Program-made: the position numbers and the translations under genes
Shown: positions 1-11,703 of the stretch, one piece after another
Position numbering within the stretch: position 1 is the first letter of the stretch
Layout: each line of letters starts with the position of its first letter
Origin: Pseudomonas extremaustralis
GTDB lineage: Bacteria > Pseudomonadota > Gammaproteobacteria > Pseudomonadales > Pseudomonadaceae
Direction: 5' to 3'
DNA length: 64,000 nt
Assembly (NCBI RefSeq): GCF_900102035.1
Contig: NZ_LT629689.1
Span: 558,001 to 622,000, forward strand
The notes under the pieces: generated by a model
What the model was told of the DNA's origin: nothing
Database searches by the model: none
What the model saw: only the letters and a program-made list of their open reading frames with translations

Positions 1-659
1 ACGGTCTGAAAAAACCATTCCAGCTCAGCAGTCCGAGCCCCTGCGCGACTCACCTGGCAGTGGTCCTTGCGCCGTTGCGCGGTTTGCTGGACATCCAGCG
101 CGTCAGCGTCACCGCTAACCTGGCGGTATCGGCCCAGGGCCGTGAAGCCGTCAGCGAACTGGCCCGGCAAACCGCCGAATTGTTGAATGTGCGCCCGTTG
201 GAGCCGCAGTTCTTTGATCGGCAGATGGCCTTCAATCTGCTGGCACAAGTCGGCAAGCCGGACGCCCAGGGCCATACCGAACTGGAGAAAAGACTGATAC
301 ACGAACTGCGTGCCGTGCTGGAAACTCCTTTGCTAAAGATTTCCGCAACTTGCGTTCAAGCCCCGGTGTTTTTTGGCGATAGCCTGACTGTGTCACTGCA
401 ATTGGGCGCGCCGGTCGACCTTGCCGCCGTCAATCGTGTGCTTGATGCCGCACCGGGTATCGAGTTAGTGGAAGAGGGCGATTACCCGACGGCCGTGGGC
501 GATGCAGTGGGCCAGGATGTGGTGTATGTCGGTCGGGTTCGGGCGGGGGTGGATGACCCGGCGGAACTAAATCTGTGGCTGACGTCAGATAACGTACGCA
601 AAGGCGCCGCGCTCAACGCTGTGCAACTGGCGCAGTTGTTGATAAAAGGCCTTGCGTAA
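1..659 (+). CDS. Aspartate-semialdehyde dehydrogenase-like protein (Usg type), 5'-truncated
   Basis: The reading frame is open from base 3 of the window, so only the C-terminal part of the gene is present. The segment PCATHLAVVLAPL (Cys codon at 42-44) sits where aspartate-semialdehyde dehydrogenases carry the active-site cysteine. The remainder, with QMAFNLLAQVG and then a dimerisation-type domain, fits the family. The gene directly precedes fimV and truA; in Pseudomonas this position is held by the Usg-like paralogue next to the true asd, which would lie just outside the window. Usg proteins have the asd fold, but their catalytic role is uncertain. The missing N-terminus prevents a check of the NADP-binding motif. 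Confidence 0.85.
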   Translation, partial: GLKKPFQLSSPSPCATHLAVVLAPLRGLLDIQRVSVTANLAVSAQGREAVSELARQTAELLNVRPLEPQFFDRQMAFNLLAQVGKPDAQGHTELEKRLIHELRAVLETPLLKISATCVQAPVFFGDSLTVSLQLGAPVDLAAVNRVLDAAPGIELVEEGDYPTAVGDAVGQDVVYVGRVRAGVDDPAELNLWLTSDNVRKGAALNAVQLAQLLIKGLA

Positions 660-821
660 AAGATACTTGGCGGCAATTTGTAGATTGATTCTAGCCAGGC
701 GCTATGCTTGGCCCCAAGCAGGAACAGAAGCGTGTCGGTGACCTATCGGCTCGCCATGCCTTATGGCAGCGGTTACCAACCTTCTCGCAGGCCGGGGAGT
801 GTTCAGACAAAGGATGAGGCT

Positions 822-3371
822 ATGGTTCAAGTTCGCAAACTGGTGTTAGCAATAGCGGCCGCCTCGGCGCTGTCCTCCGGTATGGCGCAGGCGCTGCAGC
901 TGGGGGAGATGACCCTCAAGTCGAAGTTGAACCAGCCATTGTCGGTGGAAATCGAATTGCTCGATGTCGGTGGCCTCACGGCTGCCGAGATCACGCCGAG
1001 CCTGGCCTCGTCCCAGGCGTTTGTGGATGCTGGCGTCGACCGCCAAGCGTTTCTCAATGATCTGACCTTCACCCCGGTGGTCAACCCCAATGGCCGCAGT
1101 GTGGTGCGTGTTACCTCCAGCAAGCCGCTGCCCGAGTCCTATGTACGCTTTTTGTTGCAGGTGCAATGGCCCAATGGGCGCCTGATGCGCGACTACAGCG
1201 TATTGCTCGATCCGTCTAAATTCGACTCGTCGGCACCGGCCGCCGTCGCGCCGCGCCTGGCAGCCCCGGCCAGCACCACGCCGTCCGCCACCGCGCCGAC
1301 TGTGAGCAAGCCCGCCCAGTACACCACCACTTCCCGCGATACCTTGTGGGAAATCGCCGCCAAGAACCGCAATGGTGCTTCGGTGCAACAGACGATGCTG
1401 GCCATCCAGGCGCTGAACCCTGACGCGTTTATCGACGGCAATATCAACCGCCTGAAGACCGGTCATGTCTTGCGCCTGCCGGACACCATACAAAGCACTG
1501 CGCTGTCGCAACCCAAGGCGATTGCAGAAGTGAGTGCGCAGAACACCGCCTGGCGCCAGGGCCGCCGTGCCGCGACCAAACAAGCTACAGGTAAGCAGCA
1601 ACTGGATGCCACCAAGCGCACCAGGGCCGGTAATGCGCCGGTGAGCACCAACGGCCAGGACAACTTGAGCCTGGTCTCCGGCGACGCCGCCAGGAAGGGC
1701 AGCAAGGGCAAGGCCGCTGATGGCAAGGCCTTGAGCGACAAGCTGGCGATGACCAAGGAACAGCTCGACACCACCCGTCGTGACAACGAAGAGTTGAAAA
1801 GTCGCGCGGCGGACCTGCAGAGCCAGCTGGACAAGCTGCAAAAACTGATTCAACTGAAAAACGATCAGTTGGCCCGTTTGCAAGCCGAAAAAAGCGCGCC
1901 TGCCCCTCAAGCGACGGCGGCGATGCCCGCTCAATTGGTCGGCGAGCCGGCAGCCAGTCCCACCGCGCCTGCTCCTGCGCCGACTGCGCCCGAGCCGATC
2001 AAGCCGGATGCCACGCCCGCCACCACTGAAGGCAAATTCAACGACCTGCTGACCAACCCGATCGTGCTGGGCGTGATCGGCGGCGCGGCAGGCCTGCTGG
2101 TGTTATTGCTTCTGTTGCTGTGGGCGCGTCATCGCAATGCCCGTCGCGCGGAAGAAAAACACTTGCGTATGGCGCGAGCCTTGGCTGAAGAGCCGGTATT
2201 CACCTCGAATATCGATCAAGACCTGCCACCGGATAGCTTCGAAGGCCTCGAAGTACCGCCACCGAACGTCAAGCTGGCGGCTGCGCCCGCACCCGCTCCA
2301 GCGCCTGAGCCGGCTGTGGCGGCTGTGGCGGCGCCGAGCGTCGCCTCCGTACTCGCGCCGCCGGCTGCGGCCGTAGTCCCGCAAAGCGCCAACGATGCGC
2401 TTGCACAAGCCCAGTCCCATATTGATCGTGGCCACTTGAACCAGGCTGCCGACGTGCTGGAGCAGGCGATCAAGCACGAGCCCGCGCGCAGCGACCTGCG
2501 TTTGAAACTGATGGAGGTCTACGGCCTGCAAAGTGACAAGGACGGCTTCGTCACCCAGGAGCGTCAGTTGGTGGCCAACGGTGAAAACCATGCCCAGGTC
2601 GAGCAGCTCAAGAGCCGCTTCCCGGCCATGGCCGTACTGGCGGCAGGTGTCAGTGCCGCTGTCGCCGCTGCTGCCCTTGACGCGCAGTACGTCAAGAATC
2701 TGATGGAAGACAAGCCCGCTGCGCCTGAGCCGGAAGCCTTTGACACCGATTTCGATCTGAGCCTGGACGAGTTGGAGGCGGCTTCTCCGGCCGAAATCAA
2801 GGGCGACCAGCAGACGTTCGAATCGCTGCTTCAACAGCAGACCGAAGCCAAGGCCAGTGCGGATGACTTGTCGGACTTCGACCTGGACCTGCAGCTGGAT
2901 GCCCCGGCGTCGACGCAATCGGACGAAGACTTCCTCTCGGGCCTTGAAGATCCGGTGAAAGATGTGCCCGCCGTCGAGCCGCCGACCCTGACCCCTGCGG
3001 CGCTGGACGACTTCGATCTGCCGGAAGATTTCGACCTGTCCCTGGCGGATGAGCCCGAAGCCGCCAAGCCTGACGCTTTTGCATCGGAGCTGGGCGACGT
3101 CAACGCCGAGCTGGACCGTCTTTCCCAGAGCCTGGAAAGTCCTTCCATCGAACCCTCCTTTACCGCTGAAGACGCGGCGCTGGGAGGGGATGAGCCGGAG
3201 TTCGACTTTCTGTCCGGCACCGACGAAGTGGCGATCAAGCTCGATCTGGCCCAGGCCTACATCGATATGGGCGATGCCGACGGTGCGCGGGACATTCTCA
3301 CCGAAGTGCTGACCGAAGGGAGTGAAGTGCAGCGTGGCGAGGCCAAGGAAATGTTGAGCCGCTTGGCTTAA
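822..3371 (+). CDS. fimV: FimV-family pilus assembly / polar hub protein
   Basis: An 849-residue protein. It has a signal peptide (1-24), a conserved FimV N-terminal domain, a LysM peptidoglycan-binding domain (about 166-219), a coiled coil rich in Glu/Lys/Leu (about 305-355), one membrane segment (about 412-437), a long acidic cytoplasmic part, and the conserved C-terminal TPR-like FimV domain ending in EMLSRLA. FimV organises type IV pilus assembly and twitching motility at the cell pole. The frame is open from 708, but ATG 822 is chosen because the signal peptide begins there and GAGG lies just upstream. A factor-independent terminator follows the stop. Confidence 0.92.
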   Translation: MVQVRKLVLAIAAASALSSGMAQALQLGEMTLKSKLNQPLSVEIELLDVGGLTAAEITPSLASSQAFVDAGVDRQAFLNDLTFTPVVNPNGRSVVRVTSSKPLPESYVRFLLQVQWPNGRLMRDYSVLLDPSKFDSSAPAAVAPRLAAPASTTPSATAPTVSKPAQYTTTSRDTLWEIAAKNRNGASVQQTMLAIQALNPDAFIDGNINRLKTGHVLRLPDTIQSTALSQPKAIAEVSAQNTAWRQGRRAATKQATGKQQLDATKRTRAGNAPVSTNGQDNLSLVSGDAARKGSKGKAADGKALSDKLAMTKEQLDTTRRDNEELKSRAADLQSQLDKLQKLIQLKNDQLARLQAEKSAPAPQATAAMPAQLVGEPAASPTAPAPAPTAPEPIKPDATPATTEGKFNDLLTNPIVLGVIGGAAGLLVLLLLLLWARHRNARRAEEKHLRMARALAEEPVFTSNIDQDLPPDSFEGLEVPPPNVKLAAAPAPAPAPEPAVAAVAAPSVASVLAPPAAAVVPQSANDALAQAQSHIDRGHLNQAADVLEQAIKHEPARSDLRLKLMEVYGLQSDKDGFVTQERQLVANGENHAQVEQLKSRFPAMAVLAAGVSAAVAAAALDAQYVKNLMEDKPAAPEPEAFDTDFDLSLDELEAASPAEIKGDQQTFESLLQQQTEAKASADDLSDFDLDLQLDAPASTQSDEDFLSGLEDPVKDVPAVEPPTLTPAALDDFDLPEDFDLSLADEPEAAKPDAFASELGDVNAELDRLSQSLESPSIEPSFTAEDAALGGDEPEFDFLSGTDEVAIKLDLAQAYIDMGDADGARDILTEVLTEGSEVQRGEAKEMLSRLA

Positions 3372-3390
3372 TCGTTCATCGTGAACATGG

Positions 3391-3419
3391 CGGCGACCTT
3401 CGGGTCGCCGTTTTGCTTT
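3391..3419 (+). terminator. Terminator after fimV
   Basis: A perfect 8-bp stem CGGCGACC/GGTCGCCG with a TTCG tetraloop is followed by TTTTGCTTT, 20 bases after the fimV stop. Confidence 0.9.
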
Positions 3420-3497
3420 ACGCACAGCAAACCATGGCGTCCGGGGCTCGCCGCCTTATAATGGCCGCCTTCGCGCAACTCATCAGGCTCTCAGTTC

Positions 3498-4352
3498 TTG
3501 GCAAATATAGATAACCCGGCTGCCGAAATGGCCGCTGCAGGCTTTTACCGCATCGCCCTGGGCGTGGAATACAAAGGTTCGCGCTATCGCGGCTGGCAGC
3601 GCCAGGCGTCGGGTGTGCTGACGGTACAGGAAACCCTGGAGAACGCCCTGTCGAAAGTCGCTGACTCACCCGTGTCTTTGATGTGTGCCGGGCGTACCGA
3701 TGCCGGTGTGCACGCGTGTGGCCAGGTGGTGCACTTCGATACCCAGGCCGAACGTTCGATGAAAGCCTGGGTGATGGGCGCCAATATCAATTTGCCCCAT
3801 GACGTCAGTGTCAGTTGGGCCAAGGTCATGCCTGCGCACTTTCATGCACGCTTCAAGGCCATCGCGCGGCGTTATCGCTATGTGATCTATAACGATCAGA
3901 TCCGTCCGGCGCATCTCAACGAAGAGATCACTTGGAACCACCGCCCGCTGGATGCCGAGCGCATGGCCGAGGCCGCGCAATATCTGGTGGGTGTGCATGA
4001 TTTCAGCGCCTTCCGGGCGGGGCAGTGTCAGGCCAAGTCGCCGATCAAGGAAGTCCACCACTTGCGGGTGACCCGTCACGGCAAGATGATTGTGTTGGAT
4101 ATCCGCGCCGGAGCGTTCCTGCACCATATGGTGCGCAACATTGCCGGCGTGTTGATGACCATCGGCACCGGCGAGCGTCCGGTGGAATGGGCCAAGGAAG
4201 TGTTGGAGAGCCGCATTCGTCGCACTGGCGGGGTGACGGCTCATCCGTTTGGCCTGTACCTGGTGGATGTGGAGTACCGCGACGAGTTCGAACTGCCGGA
4301 TCGTTTCATCGGGCCTCACTTCCTCACCGGTTTCAGCGAACTTGGCGGCTGA
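3498..4352 (+). CDS. truA: tRNA pseudouridine(38-40) synthase TruA
   Basis: TruA converts uridines 38-40 in the anticodon stem of many tRNAs to pseudouridine. The catalytic motif GRTDAGVHA is present with the Asp at about residue 68, and the conserved segments ALGVEYKGSRYRGWQRQ and FLHHMVRNIAG are intact. At 284 residues it has a normal length. The start is uncertain: TTG 3498 gives the full frame, while ATG 3528 also precedes the conserved FYRIALGVEY. Neither has a strong ribosome-binding site. The gene lies between fimV and trpF, as in other pseudomonads. Confidence 0.92.
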   Translation: MANIDNPAAEMAAAGFYRIALGVEYKGSRYRGWQRQASGVLTVQETLENALSKVADSPVSLMCAGRTDAGVHACGQVVHFDTQAERSMKAWVMGANINLPHDVSVSWAKVMPAHFHARFKAIARRYRYVIYNDQIRPAHLNEEITWNHRPLDAERMAEAAQYLVGVHDFSAFRAGQCQAKSPIKEVHHLRVTRHGKMIVLDIRAGAFLHHMVRNIAGVLMTIGTGERPVEWAKEVLESRIRRTGGVTAHPFGLYLVDVEYRDEFELPDRFIGPHFLTGFSELGG

Positions 4353-4416
4353 CGCCCGGAAAAGCTTTTGTTACCATCCGGGACTTTCTCGGTTCAACCC
4401 CTGAGGTTTCTACGAT

Positions 4417-5049
4417 ATGTCAGCCGTTCGCAGCAAGATTTGCGGGATTACCCGCATAGAAGACGCGCTGGCGGCGGTCGAGGCGGGGGCTGACGCCATC
4501 GGTTTGGTGTTTTATGCCAAAAGCCCGAGGGCGGTGAATGTGATGCAGGCACGGGCGATCATCGCCGCGTTGCCGCCGTTCGTGACCACTGTGGGCTTGT
4601 TCGTCAACGCCAGCCGTTGCGAACTCAACGAAACCCTGGATGCCGTACAGCTGGATCTGCTGCAGTTTCATGGCGACGAAACCCCAGATGAGTGTGAAAG
4701 CTACCAGCGCCCGTACATCAAGGCGCTGCGGGTCAAGGCCGGGGATGATATCGCTGGCGCCTGCCATGCTTATGGCAGCGCACGCGGCATTCTGTTGGAT
4801 ACCTACGTCGAAGGCGTACCTGGCGGGACGGGCGAAGCCTTCGATTGGTCGCTGATCCCTGCGGGGCTGAGCAAGCCGATCATCCTGGCCGGTGGGCTCA
4901 ACGCCGCGAACGTTGCGGCGGCGATCGAACAGGTTCGACCGTATGCGGTGGATGTCAGCGGCGGGGTAGAGCAGGGCAAGGGCATCAAGGATCACAGCAA
5001 GATTCGCGCATTTATGCAGGCCGTGCGCAACAGCAGTGGCGGGATGTGA
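4417..5049 (+). CDS. trpF: Phosphoribosylanthranilate isomerase
   Basis: TrpF catalyses the Amadori rearrangement of phosphoribosylanthranilate to CdRP in tryptophan synthesis. The TIM-barrel enzyme has the general-base cysteine in KICGITR (Cys9) and the general-acid aspartate in VDVSGGVE (about residue 179). The phosphate-binding loops ILAGGLN and SGGVE are present. At 210 residues it has the usual length. As in other pseudomonads it is apart from the other trp genes, between truA and accD. It is 64 bases from truA and probably co-transcribed with it. Confidence 0.95.
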   Translation: MSAVRSKICGITRIEDALAAVEAGADAIGLVFYAKSPRAVNVMQARAIIAALPPFVTTVGLFVNASRCELNETLDAVQLDLLQFHGDETPDECESYQRPYIKALRVKAGDDIAGACHAYGSARGILLDTYVEGVPGGTGEAFDWSLIPAGLSKPIILAGGLNAANVAAAIEQVRPYAVDVSGGVEQGKGIKDHSKIRAFMQAVRNSSGGM

Positions 5050-5071
5050 CGGCGGGCAGTCTGCCGCCGTC
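5048..5071 (+). terminator. Strong hairpin after trpF, terminator-like without T-run
   Basis: GACGGCGGGCAG and CTGCCGCCGTC form an almost perfect stem (one bulged G) that overlaps the trpF stop codon. No T-run follows, so it may be an mRNA-stabilising or attenuating hairpin rather than an intrinsic terminator. The 250 bases up to accD hold no gene. Confidence 0.4.
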
Positions 5072-5298
5072 CATAACTACCACTGTGTAAAACAGCCCGG
5101 CGCCGCCTGTGGGTGGCCCGGAAACGAAGTGGCAACCCTGCGCAGCAGGTTGTCTGGAAGGCTGAGGAGGCATGCGGGAAATGGCCGGTCGAACGTCTGA
5201 CCCCGTCCAGCATGCGTCATCGCCACATATGAATTTGAATTTAGCTCAAGGGCATACGCGGGGCTGTGTTCAAGCCACCGGTACTGGAGAAAGAAAGC

Positions 5299-6219
5299 AT
5301 GAGCAACTGGTTAGTAGACAAACTGATCCCTTCGATCATGCGTTCCGAGGTGAAAAAAAGCTCGGTTCCTGAAGGTCTGTGGCACAAGTGCCCATCCTGC
5401 GATGCGGTGCTGTACCGCCCAGAGCTGGAAAAGACCCTGGACGTTTGCCCCAAGTGCAACCACCACATGCGTATCGGTGCCCGCGCCCGTATCGACATCT
5501 TCCTCGACGCCGAAGGCCGCAACGAGCTGGGTGCCGACCTGGAGCCGGTTGACCGTCTCAAGTTTCGCGATGGCAAGAAGTACAAGGATCGCCTGACCGC
5601 TGCGCAGAAACAGACCGGTGAGAAAGACGCGCTGATCTCCGTCAGCGGCAAGCTGCTGGGCATGCCTGTGGTGGTCTCGGCGTTCGAGTTCTCCTTCATG
5701 GGTGGTTCCATGGGTGCCATCGTCGGTGAGCGCTTTGTGCGCGCTGCCAACTACGCCCTGGAAAACCGTTGCCCGATGATCTGCTTCGCCGCCTCCGGTG
5801 GTGCGCGCATGCAGGAAGCCCTGATTTCCCTGATGCAAATGGCCAAGACCTCCGCGGTTCTGGCGCGTCTGCGCGAAGAGGGTATCCCGTTCATTTCCGT
5901 GCTGACCGACCCGGTCTATGGCGGCGTTTCCGCCAGCCTGGCAATGCTGGGTGACGTGATCGTCGGCGAGCCGAAAGCCCTGATCGGTTTTGCCGGCCCG
6001 CGTGTGATCGAGCAAACCGTGCGCGAAAAACTGCCGGAGGGCTTCCAGCGCAGCGAGTTCCTGCTGGAGCACGGCGCGATCGATTTGATCATCCCGCGCG
6101 GCGAGTTGCGCCCGCGCCTGGGTAAACTGCTGGCGCAAATGATGGGTCTGCCGACGCCGGCATATGTCGCGCCTAGCGTCGAGCCGATCGTGGTGCCGCC
6201 GGTGCCTGCAAACCTATGA
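5299..6219 (+). CDS. accD: Acetyl-CoA carboxylase carboxyltransferase beta subunit
   Basis: AccD forms the carboxyltransferase with AccA and moves carboxyl from carboxybiotin to acetyl-CoA, the first committed step of fatty-acid synthesis. The N-terminal zinc ribbon has Cys31, Cys34, Cys50 and Cys53 (CPSC...CPKC). The crotonase-like core has [16 protein letters not shown] and [15 protein letters not shown] 5299 is chosen over the longer frame from 5266 because [14 protein letters not shown] is the conserved start, with GGAG upstream. The protein has 306 residues. The stop overlaps the folC start by four bases, indicating translational coupling. Confidence 0.97.
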   Translation: MSNWLVDKLIPSIMRSEVKKSSVPEGLWHKCPSCDAVLYRPELEKTLDVCPKCNHHMRIGARARIDIFLDAEGRNELGADLEPVDRLKFRDGKKYKDRLTAAQKQTGEKDALISVSGKLLGMPVVVSAFEFSFMGGSMGAIVGERFVRAANYALENRCPMICFAASGGARMQEALISLMQMAKTSAVLARLREEGIPFISVLTDPVYGGVSASLAMLGDVIVGEPKALIGFAGPRVIEQTVREKLPEGFQRSEFLLEHGAIDLIIPRGELRPRLGKLLAQMMGLPTPAYVAPSVEPIVVPPVPANL

Positions 6220-7523
6220 CCCAACGGACCCTGGGCGAATGGCTCGCCTACCTTGAGCAGTTGCATCCGTCCGCCATCGACATGGGCCTGGAGCGCTCGC
6301 AACAGGTAGCGGCCCGCCTTGGGTTGGGGCGTCCGGCACCCCGTGTGATCACGGTGACCGGCACCAACGGCAAAGGCTCGACCTGCGCCTTTGTCGCTGC
6401 GCTGCTGCAAGCCCAAGGGCTGGCAGTGGGTGTGTACAGCTCGCCGCACCTGCTGCGCTATAACGAGCGGGTGCAGCTCAATGGCGTGGAAGCCACTGAC
6501 GAGCAACTCTGTGAAGCGTTCGCGGCCCTCGATGCGGGGCGCGGCGACATTTCCCTGACTTACTTCGAAATGGGTACGCTGGCTGCCTTCTGGCTGTTCG
6601 AGCGTGCACAGCTGGATGTGGTCGTTCTGGAAGTCGGCCTGGGCGGTCGCCTGGACACGGTCAACGTGGTGGATGCCGACCTGGCGCTGGTTACCAGCAT
6701 TGGTGTCGATCATGCCGACTACCTGGGCAATACCCGCGAGTCCGTGGCCTATGAAAAGGCCGGGATCTTCCGTCAGGGCAAGCCCGCGCTGTGCGGTGAC
6801 GTGAATCCGCCGCAACCGCTGCTGGACAAGGTGCGTGAGCTGGAGTGTCCGTTTTTTCTGCGTGGCCGCGAATTCAATCTCGAGATCGGTGAGCGCAACT
6901 GGCAATGGCACGGACGCGATGCGCGCGGCCAGGCTGTCGCGCTGCATGACCTGCCGCTGTTGAACCTGCCAATGGAGAATGCCGCGCTTGCGCTGCAAGC
7001 CTATCTGTTGCTGGATCTGCCGTGGAATGCCGAGCAGATCGCTGCGACATTGCTGGCGACCCGTGTTGTGGGGCGCCTTGATCGTCGTGAATTCGACTGG
7101 CACGGTAAGCGTTTGAGCCTGCTGTTGGATGTGGGCCACAACCCCCATGCGGCCGAATACCTGGCGCGACGCCTGTCGCGTACGCCGCCTGTCGGGCGCC
7201 GCCTTGCCGTATTCGGTTTGCTGGCCGATAAGGATCTGGATGGCGTGGTTGCGCCGTTATTGGGCTGTGTCCAGGCTTGGGCGGTAGCGCCGCTGCAGAC
7301 GCCGCGCAGTCGTCCGGCTGCCGAACTGGCGTCGGCATTGCAGAGCCTTGGTGCGTCGGTGACGTCGTATGCAAGCGTCACGGCGGCCCTGGAGGCTCAG
7401 TGTGCGGTCGCTACGGCGGAGGACGAGATTCTGTTGTTCGGATCATTTTATTGTGTTGCCGAGGCGCTCGAGTGGTTGGCCCGGCGCTCCACGGAGGAAG
7501 CTGCACATGGCATTACTGGATAG
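6216..7523 (+). CDS. folC: Bifunctional dihydrofolate synthase / folylpolyglutamate synthase
   Basis: FolC adds glutamate to dihydropteroate and extends the polyglutamate tail of folates. This is a Mur-ligase-type protein: P-loop [12 protein letters not shown] (about residues 47-58), the folate loop [13 protein letters not shown], the central [11 protein letters not shown] motif, and the C-terminal ligase domain with [14 protein letters not shown]. At 435 residues it is full length. It overlaps accD by ATGA and its 3' end overlaps the next gene, giving a tight accD-folC-SPOR-cvpA operon. Confidence 0.96.
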   Translation: MTQRTLGEWLAYLEQLHPSAIDMGLERSQQVAARLGLGRPAPRVITVTGTNGKGSTCAFVAALLQAQGLAVGVYSSPHLLRYNERVQLNGVEATDEQLCEAFAALDAGRGDISLTYFEMGTLAAFWLFERAQLDVVVLEVGLGGRLDTVNVVDADLALVTSIGVDHADYLGNTRESVAYEKAGIFRQGKPALCGDVNPPQPLLDKVRELECPFFLRGREFNLEIGERNWQWHGRDARGQAVALHDLPLLNLPMENAALALQAYLLLDLPWNAEQIAATLLATRVVGRLDRREFDWHGKRLSLLLDVGHNPHAAEYLARRLSRTPPVGRRLAVFGLLADKDLDGVVAPLLGCVQAWAVAPLQTPRSRPAAELASALQSLGASVTSYASVTAALEAQCAVATAEDEILLFGSFYCVAEALEWLARRSTEEAAHGITG

Positions 7524-8169
7524 CGCATACAAGCAGCGAATGGTTGGAGCCCTGGTTCTGGTGGCATTGGCGGTGATTTTTCTGCCGATGCTGTTTTCCC
7601 GCCAGGACGAACAGCGCCAGGTGGTGGTCGAGGCGCCCGCAGCGCCCCAGGCGCCGGCAGTACCACAGGTGCAGGTTGAGCCGGTAGTGGTGCCTGAGCC
7701 CCAGGCGTTGCCGGAAGAAGAGCCTGTGCCTGGCGATGATGAAGTGGCTGCGCAACAGGCGCCTTCGAAGCCTGTGCAGCCGAGTGTACCGGTGGTCAAG
7801 CCGGCTCCCGCTGCGCCTGCCGTTGCCGCAAAACCCGCTGCGTCGGCGCCTGCGCCCAAGCCTGTCGCGCCACAACCTGCCGCACCGGGCAAGCCGGACG
7901 TGGGCCAGAGTCGCATCGATCCCAATGGTCTGCCGATCAGTTGGTCGATCCAGTTGGCCAGCCTGGCGAGCCGTGAAAGTGCCGATGCATTGCAGAAAAA
8001 GCTGCGGACCCAGGGTTATAACGCCTATATCCGCAGTGCAGATGGCAAGAACCGGGTATTTATCGGGCCGCTGATCGAGCGTGCCGAGGCTGACCGTCTG
8101 CGGGATTTGCTGGATCGCCAGCAGAACCTGAAGGGCTTCGTCACCCGTTTCCAGCCTGAGCGCGGCTGA
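7507..8169 (+). CDS. SPOR-domain cell-division protein (DedD-like)
   Basis: A 220-residue protein. It has a short cytoplasmic start, one membrane segment (about 11-31, MVGALVLVALAVIFLPMLF), a Pro/Ala/Val-rich linker of about 100 residues, and a C-terminal SPOR domain (about 145-217, SWSIQLASLASRESADALQ ... NRVFIGPLIERAEADRL). SPOR domains bind denuded septal peptidoglycan. ATG 7507 lies inside the end of folC and is preceded by GGAGGAAG. DedD sits between folC and cvpA in many gammaproteobacteria, which supports the call. Confidence 0.88.
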   Translation: MALLDSAYKQRMVGALVLVALAVIFLPMLFSRQDEQRQVVVEAPAAPQAPAVPQVQVEPVVVPEPQALPEEEPVPGDDEVAAQQAPSKPVQPSVPVVKPAPAAPAVAAKPAASAPAPKPVAPQPAAPGKPDVGQSRIDPNGLPISWSIQLASLASRESADALQKKLRTQGYNAYIRSADGKNRVFIGPLIERAEADRLRDLLDRQQNLKGFVTRFQPERG

Positions 8170-8321
8170 CGGGGCGTGGTGCCGAGCGGGTGCAAATCCT
8201 CTCGGCACAGATACATCGATCATTTCTATCGTATTGATTTGCAAAGCGCTGCCAATCACCGCTTACCGACAGCCCGGCGCTCTGCTAAAATGCGCCGCCT
8301 TATCCATCCGTAGGCTGCACC

Positions 8322-8879
8322 GTGCCATTTACCTGGGTTGATTGGGCGATCGTTGCAATCGTCGCCATCTCCGCTTTGATCAGTCTGAGCCGCGGCTTCG
8401 TAAAAGAAGCACTGTCGTTGCTGACCTGGATCATCGCAGGAGTCGTAGCCTGGATGTTCGGTGGTTCACTGTCGGTTTACCTGGCTGGGTACATCGAGAC
8501 ACCTTCGGCTCGCGTCATCGCGGGCTGCGCCATCATGTTCATCGCCACGCTGCTGGTGGGAGCAATGGTCAATTATCTTATTGGCGAGTTGATACGCGTC
8601 ACCGGACTCTCCGGGACCGATCGATTTCTCGGCATGGCCTTCGGCGCAGCGCGTGGCGCGTTGCTGGTGGTCGTGGCGGTCGGGCTTTTGAGCCTGGGGC
8701 CGGTACAGCAGGACGCATGGTGGCAGGAGTCGGTACTCGTGCCAAAGTTTCTATTGGTTGCAGATTGGTCCAAGAACCTCATATTGGGGTGGAGCAGTCA
8801 GTGGCTGGCCAGCGGGATCAGCGTACCCGCTGACCTTCCGTTCAAGGAACACCTCTTGCCGGCCAAAACGCCTCAGTAA
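8322..8879 (+). CDS. cvpA: CvpA family inner-membrane protein
   Basis: A 185-residue polytopic protein with four hydrophobic segments. It starts VPFTWVDWAIVAIVAISAL and carries the family's SLSRGFVKEALSLLTWI and FLGMAFGAARGALLV motifs. CvpA was first linked to colicin V production and more recently to envelope stress tolerance. The start codon is GTG 8322, the only one that keeps the conserved N-terminus. It directly precedes purF, the standard arrangement in gammaproteobacteria. Confidence 0.93.
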   Translation: MPFTWVDWAIVAIVAISALISLSRGFVKEALSLLTWIIAGVVAWMFGGSLSVYLAGYIETPSARVIAGCAIMFIATLLVGAMVNYLIGELIRVTGLSGTDRFLGMAFGAARGALLVVVAVGLLSLGPVQQDAWWQESVLVPKFLLVADWSKNLILGWSSQWLASGISVPADLPFKEHLLPAKTPQ

Positions 8880-8920
8880 GCTGTGTTCAGTCAAGATTCA
8901 TTAAGTAGGGGTTGCGTCGC

Positions 8921-10426
<1,506 letters not shown>

Positions 10427-10433
10427 GTAGACG

Positions 10434-10456
10434 CCGGCCCTGAGGGGCCGGTTTTG
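10434..10456 (+). terminator. Terminator after purF
   Basis: CCGGCCC and GGGCCGG pair around a TGAG loop, followed by TTTTG. It lies eight bases after the purF stop and separates purF from metZ. Confidence 0.88.
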
Positions 10457-10491
10457 TATCTTAAATAAAGAATTGAGTAAGGAGTCGCAGC

Positions 10492-11703
10492 ATGAGTCAG
10501 GAATGGGATGCCGGTCGGTTGGACAGCGACCTCGATGGCGTAGCTTTCGATACCCTGGCTGTGCGTGCCGGCCAGCACCGTACACCGGAAGGTGAGCATG
10601 GTGATCCGATGTTCTTTACCTCCAGCTATGTGTTTCGCACCGCTGCGGATGCCGCTGCGCGTTTTGCCGGTGAAGTGCCGGGCAACGTCTATTCGCGCTA
10701 CACCAACCCGACGGTGCGTGCATTCGAAGAGCGTATCGCTGCCCTGGAAGGCGCTGAACAGGCCGTGGCTACTGCCACAGGCATGGCGGCGATCCTGGCC
10801 GTGGTGATGAGCCTATGCAGTGCCGGCGATCACGTGCTGGTGTCGCGCAGCGTGTTCGGTTCGACCATCAGCTTGTTCGAAAAATACTTCAAGCGCTTCG
10901 GCATCGAAGTGGACTACGTGCCCCTGGCGGATCTTTCCGGCTGGGATGCGGCGATCAAGGCTAACACCAAGCTGCTGTTCGTCGAGTCGCCGTCCAATCC
11001 GCTGGCCGAGCTGGTGGATATCGCCGCGTTGTCCGAAGTGGCTCATGCCAAAGGCGCAATGCTGGTGGTCGACAATTGCTTCTGCACGCCAGCGCTGCAA
11101 CAGCCCCTGAAGTTGGGGGCGGATATTGTGGTGCACTCGGCGACCAAGTTCATCGACGGCCAAGGCCGTTGCATGGGCGGTGTGGTTGCCGGTCGCAGCG
11201 AGCAGATGAAGGAAGTGGTGGGCTTTTTGCGCACTGCGGGCCCGACCCTGAGTCCGTTCAACGCCTGGATCTTCCTCAAGGGCCTGGAAACCCTCAGTCT
11301 GCGCATGAAGGCCCATTGCGCCAATGCCCAGGCGCTGGCTGAATGGCTGGAGCAGCAGGACGGTATCGAGAAGGTGCATTACGCGGGTCTCAAGAGCCAT
11401 CCGCAGCACGAATTGGCCCAGCGCCAGCAGCGTGGTTTCGGGGCCGTGGTGAGTTTTGAGGTGAAGGGGGGCAAGGAGGGCGCCTGGCGCTTTATCGATG
11501 CGACACGCCTGATTTCTATCACGGCCAACCTGGGCGACAGCAAGACCACCATTACCCATCCGAGTACTACGTCCCATGGCCGCCTGGCGCCACAGGAACG
11601 TGAAGCGGCGGGTATTCGAGACAGCCTGATCCGTATCGCGGTGGGCCTGGAGGACGTGGCCGATTTGCAAGCTGACCTGGCTCGCGGACTGGCGGCCTTG
11701 TGA
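10492..11703 (+). CDS. metZ: O-succinylhomoserine sulfhydrylase
   Basis: MetZ makes homocysteine directly from O-succinylhomoserine and sulfide. It is a Cys/Met-metabolism PLP enzyme of 403 residues. [11 protein letters not shown] holds the PLP lysine (about Lys219); YSRYTNPT and TATGMAAI are family motifs. The order purF-metZ-SDR is the usual one in Pseudomonas, which favours MetZ over MetB or MetY; specificity cannot be proved from motifs alone. The start has AAGGAG upstream. The stop overlaps the next start (GTGA). Confidence 0.93.
   Translation: MSQEWDAGRLDSDLDGVAFDTLAVRAGQHRTPEGEHGDPMFFTSSYVFRTAADAAARFAGEVPGNVYSRYTNPTVRAFEERIAALEGAEQAVATATGMAAILAVVMSLCSAGDHVLVSRSVFGSTISLFEKYFKRFGIEVDYVPLADLSGWDAAIKANTKLLFVESPSNPLAELVDIAALSEVAHAKGAMLVVDNCFCTPALQQPLKLGADIVVHSATKFIDGQGRCMGGVVAGRSEQMKEVVGFLRTAGPTLSPFNAWIFLKGLETLSLRMKAHCANAQALAEWLEQQDGIEKVHYAGLKSHPQHELAQRQQRGFGAVVSFEVKGGKEGAWRFIDATRLISITANLGDSKTTITHPSTTSHGRLAPQEREAAGIRDSLIRIAVGLEDVADLQADLARGLAAL

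Noticed and set aside
846..1934. 362-codon minus-strand frame opposite fimV, and similar long frames opposite purF, rbsA, thrS and pheT
   Set aside because: Shadows of GC-rich coding sequence in the opposite strand: no ribosome-binding sites, and the plus-strand products are well-known proteins.
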